Program-made: the position numbers and the translations under genes
Notes under the pieces: model-generated
Seen by the model: only the letters and a program-made list of their open reading frames with translations
Database searches by the model: none
Told to the model about the DNA's origin: nothing
From: CAZLBC01 sp964557575
Lineage (GTDB): Bacteria; Planctomycetota; Phycisphaerae; SM23-33
Assembly: GCA_964557575.1 (NCBI GenBank)
Contig: CAZLBC010000001.1
Coordinates: 134,082-198,081 of the forward strand
Length of the DNA: 64,000 nucleotides
Direction: 5' to 3'
Shown here: positions 33,342-40,567 of the stretch, in pieces
How positions within the stretch are numbered: the first letter of the stretch is position 1
How the letters are laid out: each line of letters starts with the position of its first letter

Positions 33342-33607
33342 TGCTCGACCTCCGTCTTCACGCCGTCGGCGCGGTTTTCAATGATGATCCTGACGGTCTT
33401 GTCGGCGGGCTTTCGTTCGTCCGTCGAGTTTTGATGCGCGAGGAGCAAGCCCGCGACAACGAAAAAGACGCCCGTCGCGGCGAACAGGAACCGTCCGACC
33501 GGTTTCAGTTCCGCTCCCCGGTTGCACGCGTACGCAATCATGCTGAAACCGACAAACGCCAAAATAACGAGGAACAGCCAGAACAGCGAGGTCAGGATGA
33601 AATCCAT
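33338..33607 (-). CDS. Membrane protein, 89 aa
   Basis: MDFILTSLFWLFLVILAFVG begins an N-terminal helix; a second helix is FLFAATGVFFVVAGLLLA (~42-60), followed by a soluble polar tail. Two transmembrane segments without Cys pairs. Family not recognised. Part of the run of small membrane and zinc-ribbon genes at 33.3-35.1 kb. Confidence 0.7.
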   Translation of the reverse strand: MDFILTSLFWLFLVILAFVGFSMIAYACNRGAELKPVGRFLFAATGVFFVVAGLLLAHQNSTDERKPADKTVRIIIENRADGVKTEVEQ

Positions 33608-33608
33608 G

Positions 33609-33977
33609 TCAACCGTCTTCCTTTTCCGCGACCGCGTCGATCCCGGGAGTCCGCGCGGCCGTCGTCTCGGCGTCCTGAAAACTCTCGACGATTTGCTTGT
33701 ACGCGTCGGAGTCCTCGCCGAGCGTTTCCTTCAACGCGATCATGGCCAGCATCGCGGTCCGCTTGTACTTCTCGGAAGCGATCAACGCGTTCTTCCATCG
33801 AAGGAGAAGCAGCAGCGTCGCCGTGAACGCCATTTCAGGAACCCGGGACGCCAAGCGCAGCCCGGCGATCTCCCGATCCGCTTCCTCGATGATCTCGCAA
33901 CGTTCGCAAAACGGTTTCCCGTCCCCGTTCGCGCGCCGCTTGGCGCACTCCAAACAGTCTTTTTCGTCTTTCATCAT
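33609..33977 (-). CDS. Zinc-ribbon protein with a hydrophobic segment, 122 aa
   Basis: MMKDEKDCLECAKRRANGDG then CERC: two C-x2-C pairs (CLEC ... CERC) make a short zinc ribbon. A hydrophobic MAFTATLLLLL follows at ~50-60, then helical sequence. ATGATGA overlap with the upstream stop. Function unknown. Confidence 0.6.
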   Translation of the reverse strand: MMKDEKDCLECAKRRANGDGKPFCERCEIIEEADREIAGLRLASRVPEMAFTATLLLLLRWKNALIASEKYKRTAMLAMIALKETLGEDSDAYKQIVESFQDAETTAARTPGIDAVAEKEDG

Positions 33978-34252
33978 TCTTCCGCCTTTTCCATCTTGAC
34001 ACTGACCTTGTAGACGAGTTTCGGCAGTTCGATCGACGGAACAACGGAAAACCCCGCGATCTCGCCGACCATGTTTCGCGCGGCCGGGAGCATCCCCTCC
34101 GTCCCCGCCTTGACGGCGGATTTGCGCGTAATGTACCGCGTGTTCCCCGTGCGCCAAACGTTCACGCAGTCGCGAACGACCGCGTCGACTTCAACGGGCG
34201 TTTTCGCTTCCGCGAGCCGCTGAATGAAAACATCGTAATCCTTCTTTTCCAT
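33974..34252 (-). CDS. Unknown protein, 92 aa
   Basis: MEKKDYDVFIQRLAEAKTPV with AAGGA 8 bp ahead. Small alpha/beta protein with YITRKSAVKAGTEGMLPAAR and a final strand LVYKVSVKMEKAEE. No family recognised. Earlier in-frame starts would overlap the upstream gene heavily. Confidence 0.6.
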   Translation of the reverse strand: MEKKDYDVFIQRLAEAKTPVEVDAVVRDCVNVWRTGNTRYITRKSAVKAGTEGMLPAARNMVGEIAGFSVVPSIELPKLVYKVSVKMEKAEE

Positions 34253-34265
34253 CTTCGAATCCTTT

Positions 34266-34610
34266 TCATAACTCGTACAACGGGGGTTTTCCGAGCCGGA
34301 CGTTTTCCGACTCGAACATGCACACGCAATCCATCGCATGGTCCAGAATCTCGATCTCGCGAGGCGTTCGTCCGGCCTTCAGCCGGTGCAGCACCTCGCA
34401 TGCCTCGCGACGGAACCGAAACATGTCGTCCGCTTCACGCGCGTCGCGCTGATGTCGGACGCGATCCCGCGCAAGCTGTTCGTCGGTCTTGTCCGGGTAT
34501 TTCCCGCAAGCCGGGCACCGATGAATCCCCGGCCCGATCTCGAAAAAGATCGGCTCGCCGCAGTGAACACAATGCAAATCGGCTCCGTCGTAATCCATTC
34601 CAAACGGCAT
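34266..34610 (-). CDS. Zinc-ribbon protein, 114 aa
   Basis: MPFGMDYDGADLHCVHCGEP begins a ribbon closed by CPACGK (C-x2-C ... C-x2-C), followed by a charged helical region (ARDRVRHQRDAREADDMFRF). Could bind nucleic acid or be a small regulator. GAGGAAAG precedes the ATG, which overlaps no coding except the spacer after the upstream stop. Confidence 0.6.
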   Translation of the reverse strand: MPFGMDYDGADLHCVHCGEPIFFEIGPGIHRCPACGKYPDKTDEQLARDRVRHQRDAREADDMFRFRREACEVLHRLKAGRTPREIEILDHAMDCVCMFESENVRLGKPPLYEL

Positions 34611-34612
34611 TT

Positions 34613-35077
34613 TCAACTTTCCTCGTCCAGCTCGACGAACAACTCCGCGGGTTTGATCCTCGGGCAATGCCAGCTATCGCAACCGGCTTGCCGCATTACC
34701 AAACAACGATCCGGCAGGTTCGGCACCAAACCCAAAAACAGATAGACGTGTCCATTGAAATCCTTCACCAGCGATAACGGACGCGGCGGGTCTTCCCTCG
34801 GTCCTTGAATTTCATGTTCTTGGACCGGTTCTTCCGCAAGGCACTGAATCCTGCTGCACGACAACTTGCCGTTCGCGAACGCCCACGCGTCGTGCAACAT
34901 GCAGGGACTCTCGACGAGTTCTCCGTTGTCGCCGACCGGCCAAGCAAGCAAGTCGCGCTGGCAGCCGGTCTCGTTCTCCAACTCGTCCTCGGACGGGATC
35001 GTCTTCGGGAGATCGACCGAATCGACCCACACGAAGGTTGGTTCAGGACACGAGATAATCTCAACTTTGACTTTCAT
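34613..35077 (-). CDS. Unknown Cys-containing protein, 154 aa
   Basis: MKVKVEIISCPEPTFVWVDS with AAAGG 7 bp before. It contains eight Cys, some grouped in the C-terminal half (CDSWHCPRIKP), plus a beta-rich GHVYLFLGLVPNLPD. Family not recognised; a metal-binding fold is likely from the Cys pattern. Confidence 0.6.
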   Translation of the reverse strand: MKVKVEIISCPEPTFVWVDSVDLPKTIPSEDELENETGCQRDLLAWPVGDNGELVESPCMLHDAWAFANGKLSCSRIQCLAEEPVQEHEIQGPREDPPRPLSLVKDFNGHVYLFLGLVPNLPDRCLVMRQAGCDSWHCPRIKPAELFVELDEES

Positions 35078-35120
35078 AGCATGCCTTTCGTTTTCAAACG
35101 GAATCTCGCTCAACATTCAT

Positions 35121-35339
35121 TCAGATATTTCCGACTTGGAATCTCGAAACCAGCCGCATCGCCCGCTTCATGTCACCCGTCGTGACCGAGAACGGCACGT
35201 GGCCGGGTCGTTTCGGCCCGTAACAATTCACTTCGCCTTCGGCTCGATCGTAAACCAAGCGACAATCTCCGAGACCGCTGTTGATATGCGGTACCTTGAC
35301 AATGAGCGTTTTGCCGCTGATTTCGTAGTCCAGTCCCAT
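35121..35339 (-). CDS. Unknown small protein, 72 aa
   Basis: MGLDYEISGKTLIVKVPHIN; beta-rich with a GDCRLVYDRAEGEVNCYGPK middle. A GAGGATCG site precedes the ATG. No family recognised. Confidence 0.55.
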   Translation of the reverse strand: MGLDYEISGKTLIVKVPHINSGLGDCRLVYDRAEGEVNCYGPKRPGHVPFSVTTGDMKRAMRLVSRFQVGNI

Positions 35340-35349
35340 CTTTCGATCC

Positions 35350-35526
35350 TCATCTTGAAGCGTTTGGTTCAGAGTCTTTCATCGACTCGTAGTCCCGCTT
35401 CATCTCGTCCATGAATTTCCATACCGCGTACCGCGGCACTTCAATTCCACGGCCTTTGTGAATGATTTTCAGCGTTCGGACGCCCGCCGGAATATTATCA
35501 TTCCACTTGAAATTAACGTCGCACAC
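35350..35526 (-). CDS. Small protein with GTG start, 58 aa
   Basis: GTG start at 35526 with AAAGG 9 bp upstream, 16 bp after the previous stop: MCDVNFKWNDNIPAGVRTLK. It reads IIHKGRGIEVPRYAVWKFMD then a charged helix. A beta-hairpin plus helix fold is plausible. Codon use fits the neighbours. Too short for most gene callers; function unknown. Confidence 0.5.
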   Translation of the reverse strand: MCDVNFKWNDNIPAGVRTLKIIHKGRGIEVPRYAVWKFMDEMKRDYESMKDSEPNASR

Positions 35527-35541
35527 TTCGTACTTCGCCTT

Positions 35542-36048
35542 TCAGCAAAGAACCGACATGTTTCTGATGTCCACGTCGGCGACTTCTTCGTACGCCGGAA
35601 CGTCGTCCGGTAGAATTTCGTCAACCCGGTCCGCACGGACCACGAGAAATTTTCGCGGCGGGCGTGTCGAAAAAACGTGAATCACCGCAGGCGGGTACGC
35701 CGCGACGATGAAATCATACGCCGCCCCGACCCTTCCAGCCGCGCCAAACGCAGACAAGCCCTTGGCAATTACCGTTACGTCGCCGCTGACGAACAGCTTG
35801 CCAAAACCGCCCCTCTTGTACCCGCTATTCGTGTTGATCCGCATCAACCAGCCATCGCTGGATTCGGATCGGACGATCTTCGGATTCCCCGTCCGCGTCC
35901 GGCCGACCGATACGTACGGCATGTCAGGCGTCCCCTCCCACGGCACGGGAGTATATTTTCTTCCCCGCCCGCGTTCGCCCAGCGGGACTACCAGCATGTC
36001 GCCCCACGAAAAGGTTTCTTTGACCGGTTCGAGGTTGTATCGTCGCAT
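35542..36048 (-). CDS. Unknown protein, 168 aa
   Basis: MRRYNLEPVKETFSWGDMLV with GAAGGG 7 bp ahead. Residues ~8-80 look like a small beta barrel (VVPLGERGRGRKYTPVPW; KLFVSGDVTVIAKG). The C-terminal part contains PPRKFLVVRADRVDEILP. Family not recognised. Confidence 0.6.
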   Translation of the reverse strand: MRRYNLEPVKETFSWGDMLVVPLGERGRGRKYTPVPWEGTPDMPYVSVGRTRTGNPKIVRSESSDGWLMRINTNSGYKRGGFGKLFVSGDVTVIAKGLSAFGAAGRVGAAYDFIVAAYPPAVIHVFSTRPPRKFLVVRADRVDEILPDDVPAYEEVADVDIRNMSVLC

Positions 36049-36073
36049 GTTCGGCCCTTCTGTTTGCAAATCA

Positions 36074-36142
36074 TTAAAAAATCCCCGCCCGGTCCACCTG
36101 CAAAAGACCCCGAGTCCTCGGAATTTTCTTCGGTTCACTCAT
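36074..36142 (-). CDS. Possible 22-aa peptide
   Basis: MSEPKKIPRTRGLLQVDRAG, ATG overlapping the upstream stop, with AAGGG 8 bp ahead. It fills an otherwise empty 86-bp gap. Only spacing and codon fit support it. Confidence 0.3.
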   Translation of the reverse strand: MSEPKKIPRTRGLLQVDRAGIF

Positions 36143-37025
36143 CGTCTTCGCCCTTTCCCAAGTATTTCCGCACGGCCGCCTCGGCGGCTTCCACGGTATT
36201 CCATTTCGCTTGTCCGCCGATCATCACGTCAACGCCGTCGACCCGCGCGTAGTAGTGCTTGCCTCCGATCCACCGGGTGATCTTGACGTCCGGCTCCGAA
36301 CCGGGGAAGTCCGTCGCGCGGACGGGTTCGCCGATTTCGGACAGGCCGACACACCAACCTCCGTTTTGGTTGACGTACACCGGCATTCCCTTCAGGATGA
36401 TCTTGCGCATCTTCTCGTATTTGTTCCGCTTGACCGAGACAAACGCTTCGACCTCGGAAATCCCGCGATTCGCCGCGTAAACGTCGTACAGGAACTCCGA
36501 CGGGAGCTTCCCGCTTAAAACATCGATCACGCCGCGCGGCATGTCCCACGAAGCGTACGCGTCCACGTCCTCCACGGTCGACAGCTTCAGCTTCCACCCG
36601 CGGTACGTCGGTTCGGGGAACCGCGCGTCGTCTTCGCAGCGGACGAACGTCCATCGTGTTTTCAGTCCGAGCGCGTCTTGCATTACGGTGTTCCTTTCAG
36701 CCGTCAAGGACGCGTCGGCGATTAAAGTCTCGAAAATTTCGACGTTCTTTTCATCGGCTTCGCGCCGAAGAACTTGCCTGCGGAAACGGGAGCACGCGCG
36801 GCGAAATCTCCACCGCGTGAAAAACCCGACTCCGGTCAGGTCCACGGGATTCCGGTCAACCATGACGCTCACGCGCCTTTCAAGATCGAACCGGATTGTG
36901 ATCGCGGTCGATGCGCCGCGTTTCAGCGTGTTCGCCATATTGCCGTTTCGCTCGGACTGAGACCACCCTTCGGGTCCGATAGCCATCAGATCGAGGATGT
37001 AGCGCAGGATGGCGTCGGCGGTCAT
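36135..37025 (-). CDS. Unknown protein, 296 aa
   Basis: MTADAILRYILDLMAIGPEG behind AGGGA. The N-terminal part is helical (30 residues), followed by a basic stretch (FFTRWRFRRACSRFRRQVLR) and a C-terminal half with repeated small beta modules (GMPVYVNQNGGWCVGLSEIG; ITRWIGGKHYYARVDGVDVM). No family recognised. First gene of the operon that runs to the CRISPR effector. Confidence 0.65.
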   Translation of the reverse strand: MTADAILRYILDLMAIGPEGWSQSERNGNMANTLKRGASTAITIRFDLERRVSVMVDRNPVDLTGVGFFTRWRFRRACSRFRRQVLRREADEKNVEIFETLIADASLTAERNTVMQDALGLKTRWTFVRCEDDARFPEPTYRGWKLKLSTVEDVDAYASWDMPRGVIDVLSGKLPSEFLYDVYAANRGISEVEAFVSVKRNKYEKMRKIILKGMPVYVNQNGGWCVGLSEIGEPVRATDFPGSEPDVKITRWIGGKHYYARVDGVDVMIGGQAKWNTVEAAEAAVRKYLGKGEDDE

Positions 37026-37047
37026 CGCGGTGTTCCCTTCCAACCGG

Positions 37048-37077
37048 TATATCGGATCGCGAACGGAAATGCTGAAA
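37048..37077 (-). promoter_or_regulatory. CCGATA-class phage promoter
   Basis: Minus strand TTTCAG (37072-37077), 18 bp, CC-GATATA (37048-37055), 23 bp before the 296-codon gene. Confidence 0.65.
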
Positions 37078-37089
37078 CGAAATTTCAAA

Positions 37090-37250
37090 TAAAAAGCCCG
37101 GAGGTTTCCCTCCGGGCCGACAACCAAGCTCCCCATGCGAGCTTAGATCGTCTTGAGTTTTCACCGCATTGCTCCATCCTCCGTCGGATTTGACGAGTTC
37201 CGGGTCGTCCTGTCTTCCCCCGGCTACCGGCCGGGTCTTCGCAGCCTTAC
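37090..37250 (-). ncRNA. Candidate small RNA, ~160 nt
   Basis: Bounded by a GATAAT promoter (37257-37287) and a strong terminator (37096-37117). It is rich in secondary structure (CCCGGCCGG-TAG-CCGGGGG near the 5' end). The longest ORF is 30 codons from ATG at ~37185 and runs into the terminator, so a structured RNA is more likely than a protein. No match to a known riboswitch or RNA was recognised. Confidence 0.5.
37096..37117 (-). terminator. Intrinsic terminator
   Basis: GCCCGGAGG / CCTCCGGGC perfect stem with TTTTTATTTG downstream on the minus strand. Confidence 0.85.
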
Positions 37251-37256
37251 ACCTGT

Positions 37257-37287
37257 ATTATCGGCGGGAAAGCCCGGCCGACTTGAA
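37257..37287 (-). promoter_or_regulatory. CCGATA-class phage promoter for a small RNA
   Basis: TTCAAG (37282-37287), 19 bp, CC-GATAAT (37257-37264) on the minus strand. Confidence 0.6.
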
Positions 37288-37422
37288 CAAAAATCAAAAA
37301 TTTTCCGGCGGACCGGCGGGGCTTGTCAATATGACATACTCAAAAAGATCGCGGTCCGTTTTCAACCAAAATAAAAAAATTTTCCGCGCGCGGTGCTGGG
37401 GGCATGGGGGAGGGGGGGTACC

Positions 37423-37483
37423 GGTATAGAAAACACCCCCCGCTAGTGTCCGGATATAGAAAATCACGGGGGTTTTCTATACC
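37423..37483. repeat. Inverted repeat with GTATAGAAAAC arms
   Basis: GGTATAGAAAACACCCCC (37423-37440) faces GGGGGTTTTCTATACC (37468-37483), with a third direct copy ATATAGAAAATC (37454-37465) in the loop. Confidence 0.75.
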
Positions 37484-37662
37484 CGGAGGGGGTGCTGGCA
37501 GGACCCTCGGCGAACCCCGCCCTCCCCCGTGCGCGTACGCGAGGATCGTTTCAGCAGCCTGTGAGAAGCGTTCAGTCCCTGACCCGATGCATGAACCGGA
37601 CAACAGCCAAGTCGATTTAGAGGAGCTGGAAACGGGTCGGAGCGATCCGGTCCAAGATAAAA

Positions 37663-37683
37663 CCCCCGGTGGACCGCCGGGGG
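37663..37683 (-). terminator. Intrinsic terminator
   Basis: CCCCCGG ... CCGGGGG stem (inner bases also pair) followed on the minus strand by TTTTATC. Downstream of the 38212-39123 gene by ~530 bp. Confidence 0.7.
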
Positions 37684-37794
37684 TTCGAGGACCGGCCCTC
37701 CGCTTGGAGGACTGGAGGACGCCGGGGCGAACCCCGGTTCGTTGAGGACTGAATCATACCCTGCCCGAGTCGCACCTGTCAACGGGATTTTCCT

Positions 37795-37826
37795 CGCGCG
37801 TACGCGCGGCTCACGTTAAGTGAGCC
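37795..37826. repeat. Two adjoining palindromes
   Basis: CGCGCGTACGCGCG (37795-37808), a perfect 14-bp palindrome, directly followed by GGCTCAC-GTTAA-GTGAGCC (37808-37826). Operator or origin-protein sites are possible. Confidence 0.7.
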
Positions 37827-37901
37827 ACGGTAAAACTTTTTCACAACAACATCAATTCTGGCACGGCATGTTCTCTTACGCGCGCGCCCCGCCCGAGCGC
37901 G

Positions 37902-37922
37902 ACTAGGACTTAATGTCCTAGT
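37902..37922. repeat. Inverted repeat ACTAGGAC
   Basis: ACTAGGAC-TTAAT-GTCCTAGT, perfect 8-bp arms and 5-base loop, the same geometry as the repeat at 37808-37826, 94 bp away. Confidence 0.7.
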
Positions 37923-37952
37923 AAGGACTTGATTTTAACTATTTTCGCGTGT

Positions 37953-38010
37953 CAGCCTCCCCACCTGTCCCTCCCCCTTTAGGGGGGCAGGCGGGGAAGG
38001 GAGGCGGCTG
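37953..38010. repeat. Long imperfect hairpin
   Basis: CAGCCTCCCC...CTCCCCC-TTTA-GGGGGG...GGGAGGCGGCTG. A GC-rich imperfect stem of about 25 bp without a T-run, so not an ordinary terminator. Confidence 0.65.
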
Positions 38011-38211
38011 AACGCAAACAGGGGGACCCCGCGCCAGCCCTCTTTCCAGTCACCCAAGATATACCAGTCACGCCCGCGACGGCGCGCAGCGAGGCTCACA
38101 GCAGCTCTCTCACAAGACTTCTCACCCCGACACGGGTCACCAGTCGGCCAGACCCGAACTCCACGCACAGGGCTTCTATCAGCTTCTCATGAAATCCACA
38201 GGAAAGGCGTG

Positions 38212-39123
38212 TCAGTCGTCTTCGGAAAGGTCCGGTTCGGACAGCAGAATCACGGGGAGGATGTCTTTCAGGCGCGACCAGACGCGCCTTACTTCGGCGT
38301 CCGGCCATCCAAGCTCGGCGGCGACGGCTTTAATGTCCAGTCCGGACCGGCTGGGACGGACGGCTCGACGGCACCACTCTCCGGTCAGGGTTTCCTTGTC
38401 CAGACGGATCAGCGCGCCCGGGCCGAACAACACCCACTCGGTTCCGTAGTCGCGGCAGGTCAGCAGGCTCTCGTCGGAGACCGGCGTGTTGTCCTTGAAG
38501 ACTGCAAGCGGGTAGACGACCGGTTCCTTTTCCAGCGCGTCGCGGTCGCAGACGATCGTACGAACGTCGTCGACGGGATCGTGTTCCACGCGCGCCGGGC
38601 CGGACTCGACCTTGATCCGTTTGCGCTGGAACGTTTGCACAATCGTCTCCGGCGGGTCCAGCAGGAGGTCGAGCAGCTGCTGTTGGTAGAAAGTCAGGTG
38701 CAGGTCGACGGCGGCCAAGCGCGCGTCGGTCGAGGCGTCGGCGACCCGGTTGTCGATCAGGCTGTTGCTCCCCGTGCTGTCCGAGGAGGTCGCCGAGGCG
38801 GCGTTGATCGTCTTCCTCCGGTCCCGGCACTCCGCGCGTTCGCAGTCGGCCGCGTCGTTGCACCAGTTGCGCGCCATCGTGGTGAACCACTTGACGGCGT
38901 CGTTCCCTTCGGAAGAGAGGAGGTCGAGGGCTTCGTGCAGATTGCGATCCGCTTGAAGCCACTCGACCAGCTTGGAATGAATCAGCGAGGTCAGGTCGTC
39001 CTTTTGGAGGACGGGCGAGTTGGCCCGTTTTTCATAGCTTCCGGCGACGCGGCCGAACGGGACGGCGCATCGCGTGATGATTTCCGTGAAGGTCTTGTTC
39101 GCCTTGCTGCTGTCGTCCGCCAT
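38212..39123 (-). CDS. Putative sigma-like or HTH protein, 303 aa
   Basis: MADDSSKANKTFTEIITRCA with GGGAG 9 bp ahead. The N-terminal 110 residues resemble sigma region 2 (LIHSKLVEWLQADRNLHEAL; VKWFTTMARNWCNDAADCER followed by arginine-rich helix). The C terminus DIKAVAAELGWPDAEVRRVW looks like a region 4-type HTH. The middle (~150-250) is not typical of sigma factors. If a sigma factor, it could read the CCGATA promoters. It stands alone between noncoding regions. Similarity is weak, so treat the call as tentative. Confidence 0.45.
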   Translation of the reverse strand: MADDSSKANKTFTEIITRCAVPFGRVAGSYEKRANSPVLQKDDLTSLIHSKLVEWLQADRNLHEALDLLSSEGNDAVKWFTTMARNWCNDAADCERAECRDRRKTINAASATSSDSTGSNSLIDNRVADASTDARLAAVDLHLTFYQQQLLDLLLDPPETIVQTFQRKRIKVESGPARVEHDPVDDVRTIVCDRDALEKEPVVYPLAVFKDNTPVSDESLLTCRDYGTEWVLFGPGALIRLDKETLTGEWCRRAVRPSRSGLDIKAVAAELGWPDAEVRRVWSRLKDILPVILLSEPDLSEDD

Positions 39124-39180
39124 TGTGAATGTCTCCCGCGAAATGTCATGCGAGGTCTGCGTTCCGTGTTCTGATCACTG

Positions 39181-39222
39181 TGTTTTGTGTTTTGTGTTCT
39201 GTGTTCTGTGCGCTGTGCGCTG
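39181..39222. repeat. Six tandem heptads TGTTYTG / TGCGCTG
   Basis: TGTTTTG twice, TGTTCTG twice, TGCGCTG twice, in order. Lies ~60 bp upstream of the sigma-like gene start, in its likely promoter region. Confidence 0.75.
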
Positions 39223-39444
39223 TGGCCTTGGCCGATTGAAATTCTCCGAGTCGCCAGTACGCGCGGCAAGGAAAATCAAGGAATATTTGCAAATTATTTT
39301 CCGGGGAGTTCCCGAACGCAAAAGTTCTCATTCCATACCTTTGAAATAGGGCAATACCGGAAAAGCATAGAACAAGAACTTTTGGAAACCGCCGAGAATT
39401 TCGTGAAAACGGAACGAATTTTCGCGCGCAGCCCTGAGCTTTTG

Positions 39445-39668
39445 GGGGTTGGACGTTTTACAAACGTCTGTTGGTTTTTGGGTAGTCTTCCATGTTTCCT
39501 TGAGCTTTTGGGGGTTGGACGTTTTACAAACGTCTGTTGGTTTTTGGGGGTTGGACGTTTTACAAACGTCTGTTGGTTTTTGGGGGTTGGACGTTTTACA
39601 AACGTCTGTTGGTTTTTGGGGGTTGGACGTTTTACAAACGTCTGTTGGTTTTTGGGGGTTGGACGTTT
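39445..39668. repeat. 36-bp iteron array, left part
   Basis: Units begin at GGACGTTT 39517, 39553, 39589, 39625 and 39661 (period 36), plus an outlying copy at 39451 (66 bp away). Each carries the palindrome GACGTTT-TAC-AAACGTC. There are no spacers, so this is not a CRISPR. Iterons of this kind bind replication or partition proteins. Confidence 0.85.
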
Positions 39669-39768
39669 NNNNNNNNNNNNNNNNNNNNNNNNNNNNNNNN
39701 NNNNNNNNNNNNNNNNNNNNNNNNNNNNNNNNNNNNNNNNNNNNNNNNNNNNNNNNNNNNNNNNNNNN
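39669..39768. other. Assembly gap of 100 N
   Basis: Exactly 100 undetermined bases inside the iteron array; the length is conventional, so the true number of repeats is unknown. Confidence 0.98.
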
Positions 39769-39935
39769 TTTTGGGGGTTGGACGTTTTACAAACGTGAGT
39801 GGTTTTCATAAACGTCTTCCGTGTTTCCTTGAGCTTTTGGGGGTTGGACGTTTTACAAACGTGAGCGGGTTATTTACAAACGCAGGTGGTTTTCACAAAC
39901 GTTAGCGAGGTTGGACGTTTTTACAATCGTGAGTT
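39769..39935. repeat. 36-bp iteron array, right part (decaying)
   Basis: GGACGTTTTACAAACGT at 39780 and 39846 (66 bp apart, as at the left end), then degenerate copies near 39871, 39893 and 39913. The flanking TCTTCC-TGTTTCCTTGAGC segment matches that at 39486-39505. Confidence 0.8.
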
Positions 39936-39950
39936 GCGTAGACGCCGTCT

Positions 39951-40391
39951 TCACTGAAAGTCCCGATGCTCGTTGCCGTCTCCCGGATTCATCGGCCGTC
40001 CCGCGGTCACGTCGAGCGGCGTCCGTATCTCCGGCGGCGAGGTTCCGAAGAAATCCGTGATGTCTTTCAACCGGTAGCGTTCCGGAATCATGAACCGTAC
40101 CTGAAACGTGACGGTGGCAGGCTCTCCGGCGTACTCTTGAACATGTTCGATGGTAAACCCGACGTCCCGGTACGGCTGCGGAGGAAGGCGCGTGTAGCCG
40201 TCGCGGGCGACGATGTACAGCGACCGTTCCTCGATCGGGACGCGGCACCACTCCTTGTACGTCTTTTCGTAGGTTTCCAACGGGATCGACGCGCTGGCGA
40301 GAACGTTGTGCGACGTCACGGCGGCGTCAACGTTGAAGATCGTTGGCTGATCGTATTCGGATTTCCGCGCGAATATCCAGTATATGCTCAC
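39951..40391 (-). CDS. Unknown protein with GRPMNPGD tag, 146 aa
   Basis: GTG start, GTGA overlap: MSIYWIFARKSEYDQPTIFN. A beta-rich domain (TFQVRFMIPERYRLKDITDF) and then the C-terminal AGRPMNPGDGNEHRDFQ, a member of the GRPVNPEDL-like tag set. Function unknown. Last gene before the iteron array. Confidence 0.65.
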   Translation of the reverse strand: MSIYWIFARKSEYDQPTIFNVDAAVTSHNVLASASIPLETYEKTYKEWCRVPIEERSLYIVARDGYTRLPPQPYRDVGFTIEHVQEYAGEPATVTFQVRFMIPERYRLKDITDFFGTSPPEIRTPLDVTAGRPMNPGDGNEHRDFQ

Positions 40392-40567
40392 GTCCGGCGC
40401 GCCTTCTTTCCGTTGCGCGGCCCCGTTGTAGAGTTGTCTTCACGCGGCGTCGCGCTTCCCGCTCGACAGTCGCGGCACCGGGTGATCCATTCTTCCGTGT
40501 CGGACGCCCAATAGCTTTCCGTGTCCCGCGATCCGCAAAACAAACATCGTTCCGATTCCGTGTTCAT
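40388..40567 (-). CDS. Zinc-ribbon protein, 59 aa
   Basis: MNTESERCLFCGSRDTESYW then CRDC: C-x2-C ... C-x2-C ribbon, basic tail (RNGKKARRT). GAGG precedes the ATG at a 4-bp overlap with the upstream gene. Probably a small nucleic-acid-binding protein; unproven. Confidence 0.6.
   Translation of the reverse strand: MNTESERCLFCGSRDTESYWASDTEEWITRCRDCRAGSATPREDNSTTGPRNGKKARRT

Larger units (their letters stand above)
37288..38211. other. Noncoding region rich in palindromes
   Basis: About 920 bp with no credible gene. It has G- and C-runs and AT-rich tracts (37360-37382), and contains the inverted repeats and terminator listed separately. Together with the iteron array at 39.4-39.9 kb it flanks a sigma-like gene. 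Origin of replication, partition site or regulatory RNA region are all possible; I cannot choose from the sequence. Confidence 0.55.

Noticed and set aside
37935..38308. Short frames in the noncoding region
   Set aside because: Arg/Pro/Gly-rich products, no ribosome binding sites and codon use unlike the neighbours.
39445..39935. 36-bp repeats as a second CRISPR array
   Set aside because: Units are directly adjacent without spacers and contain a central palindrome.
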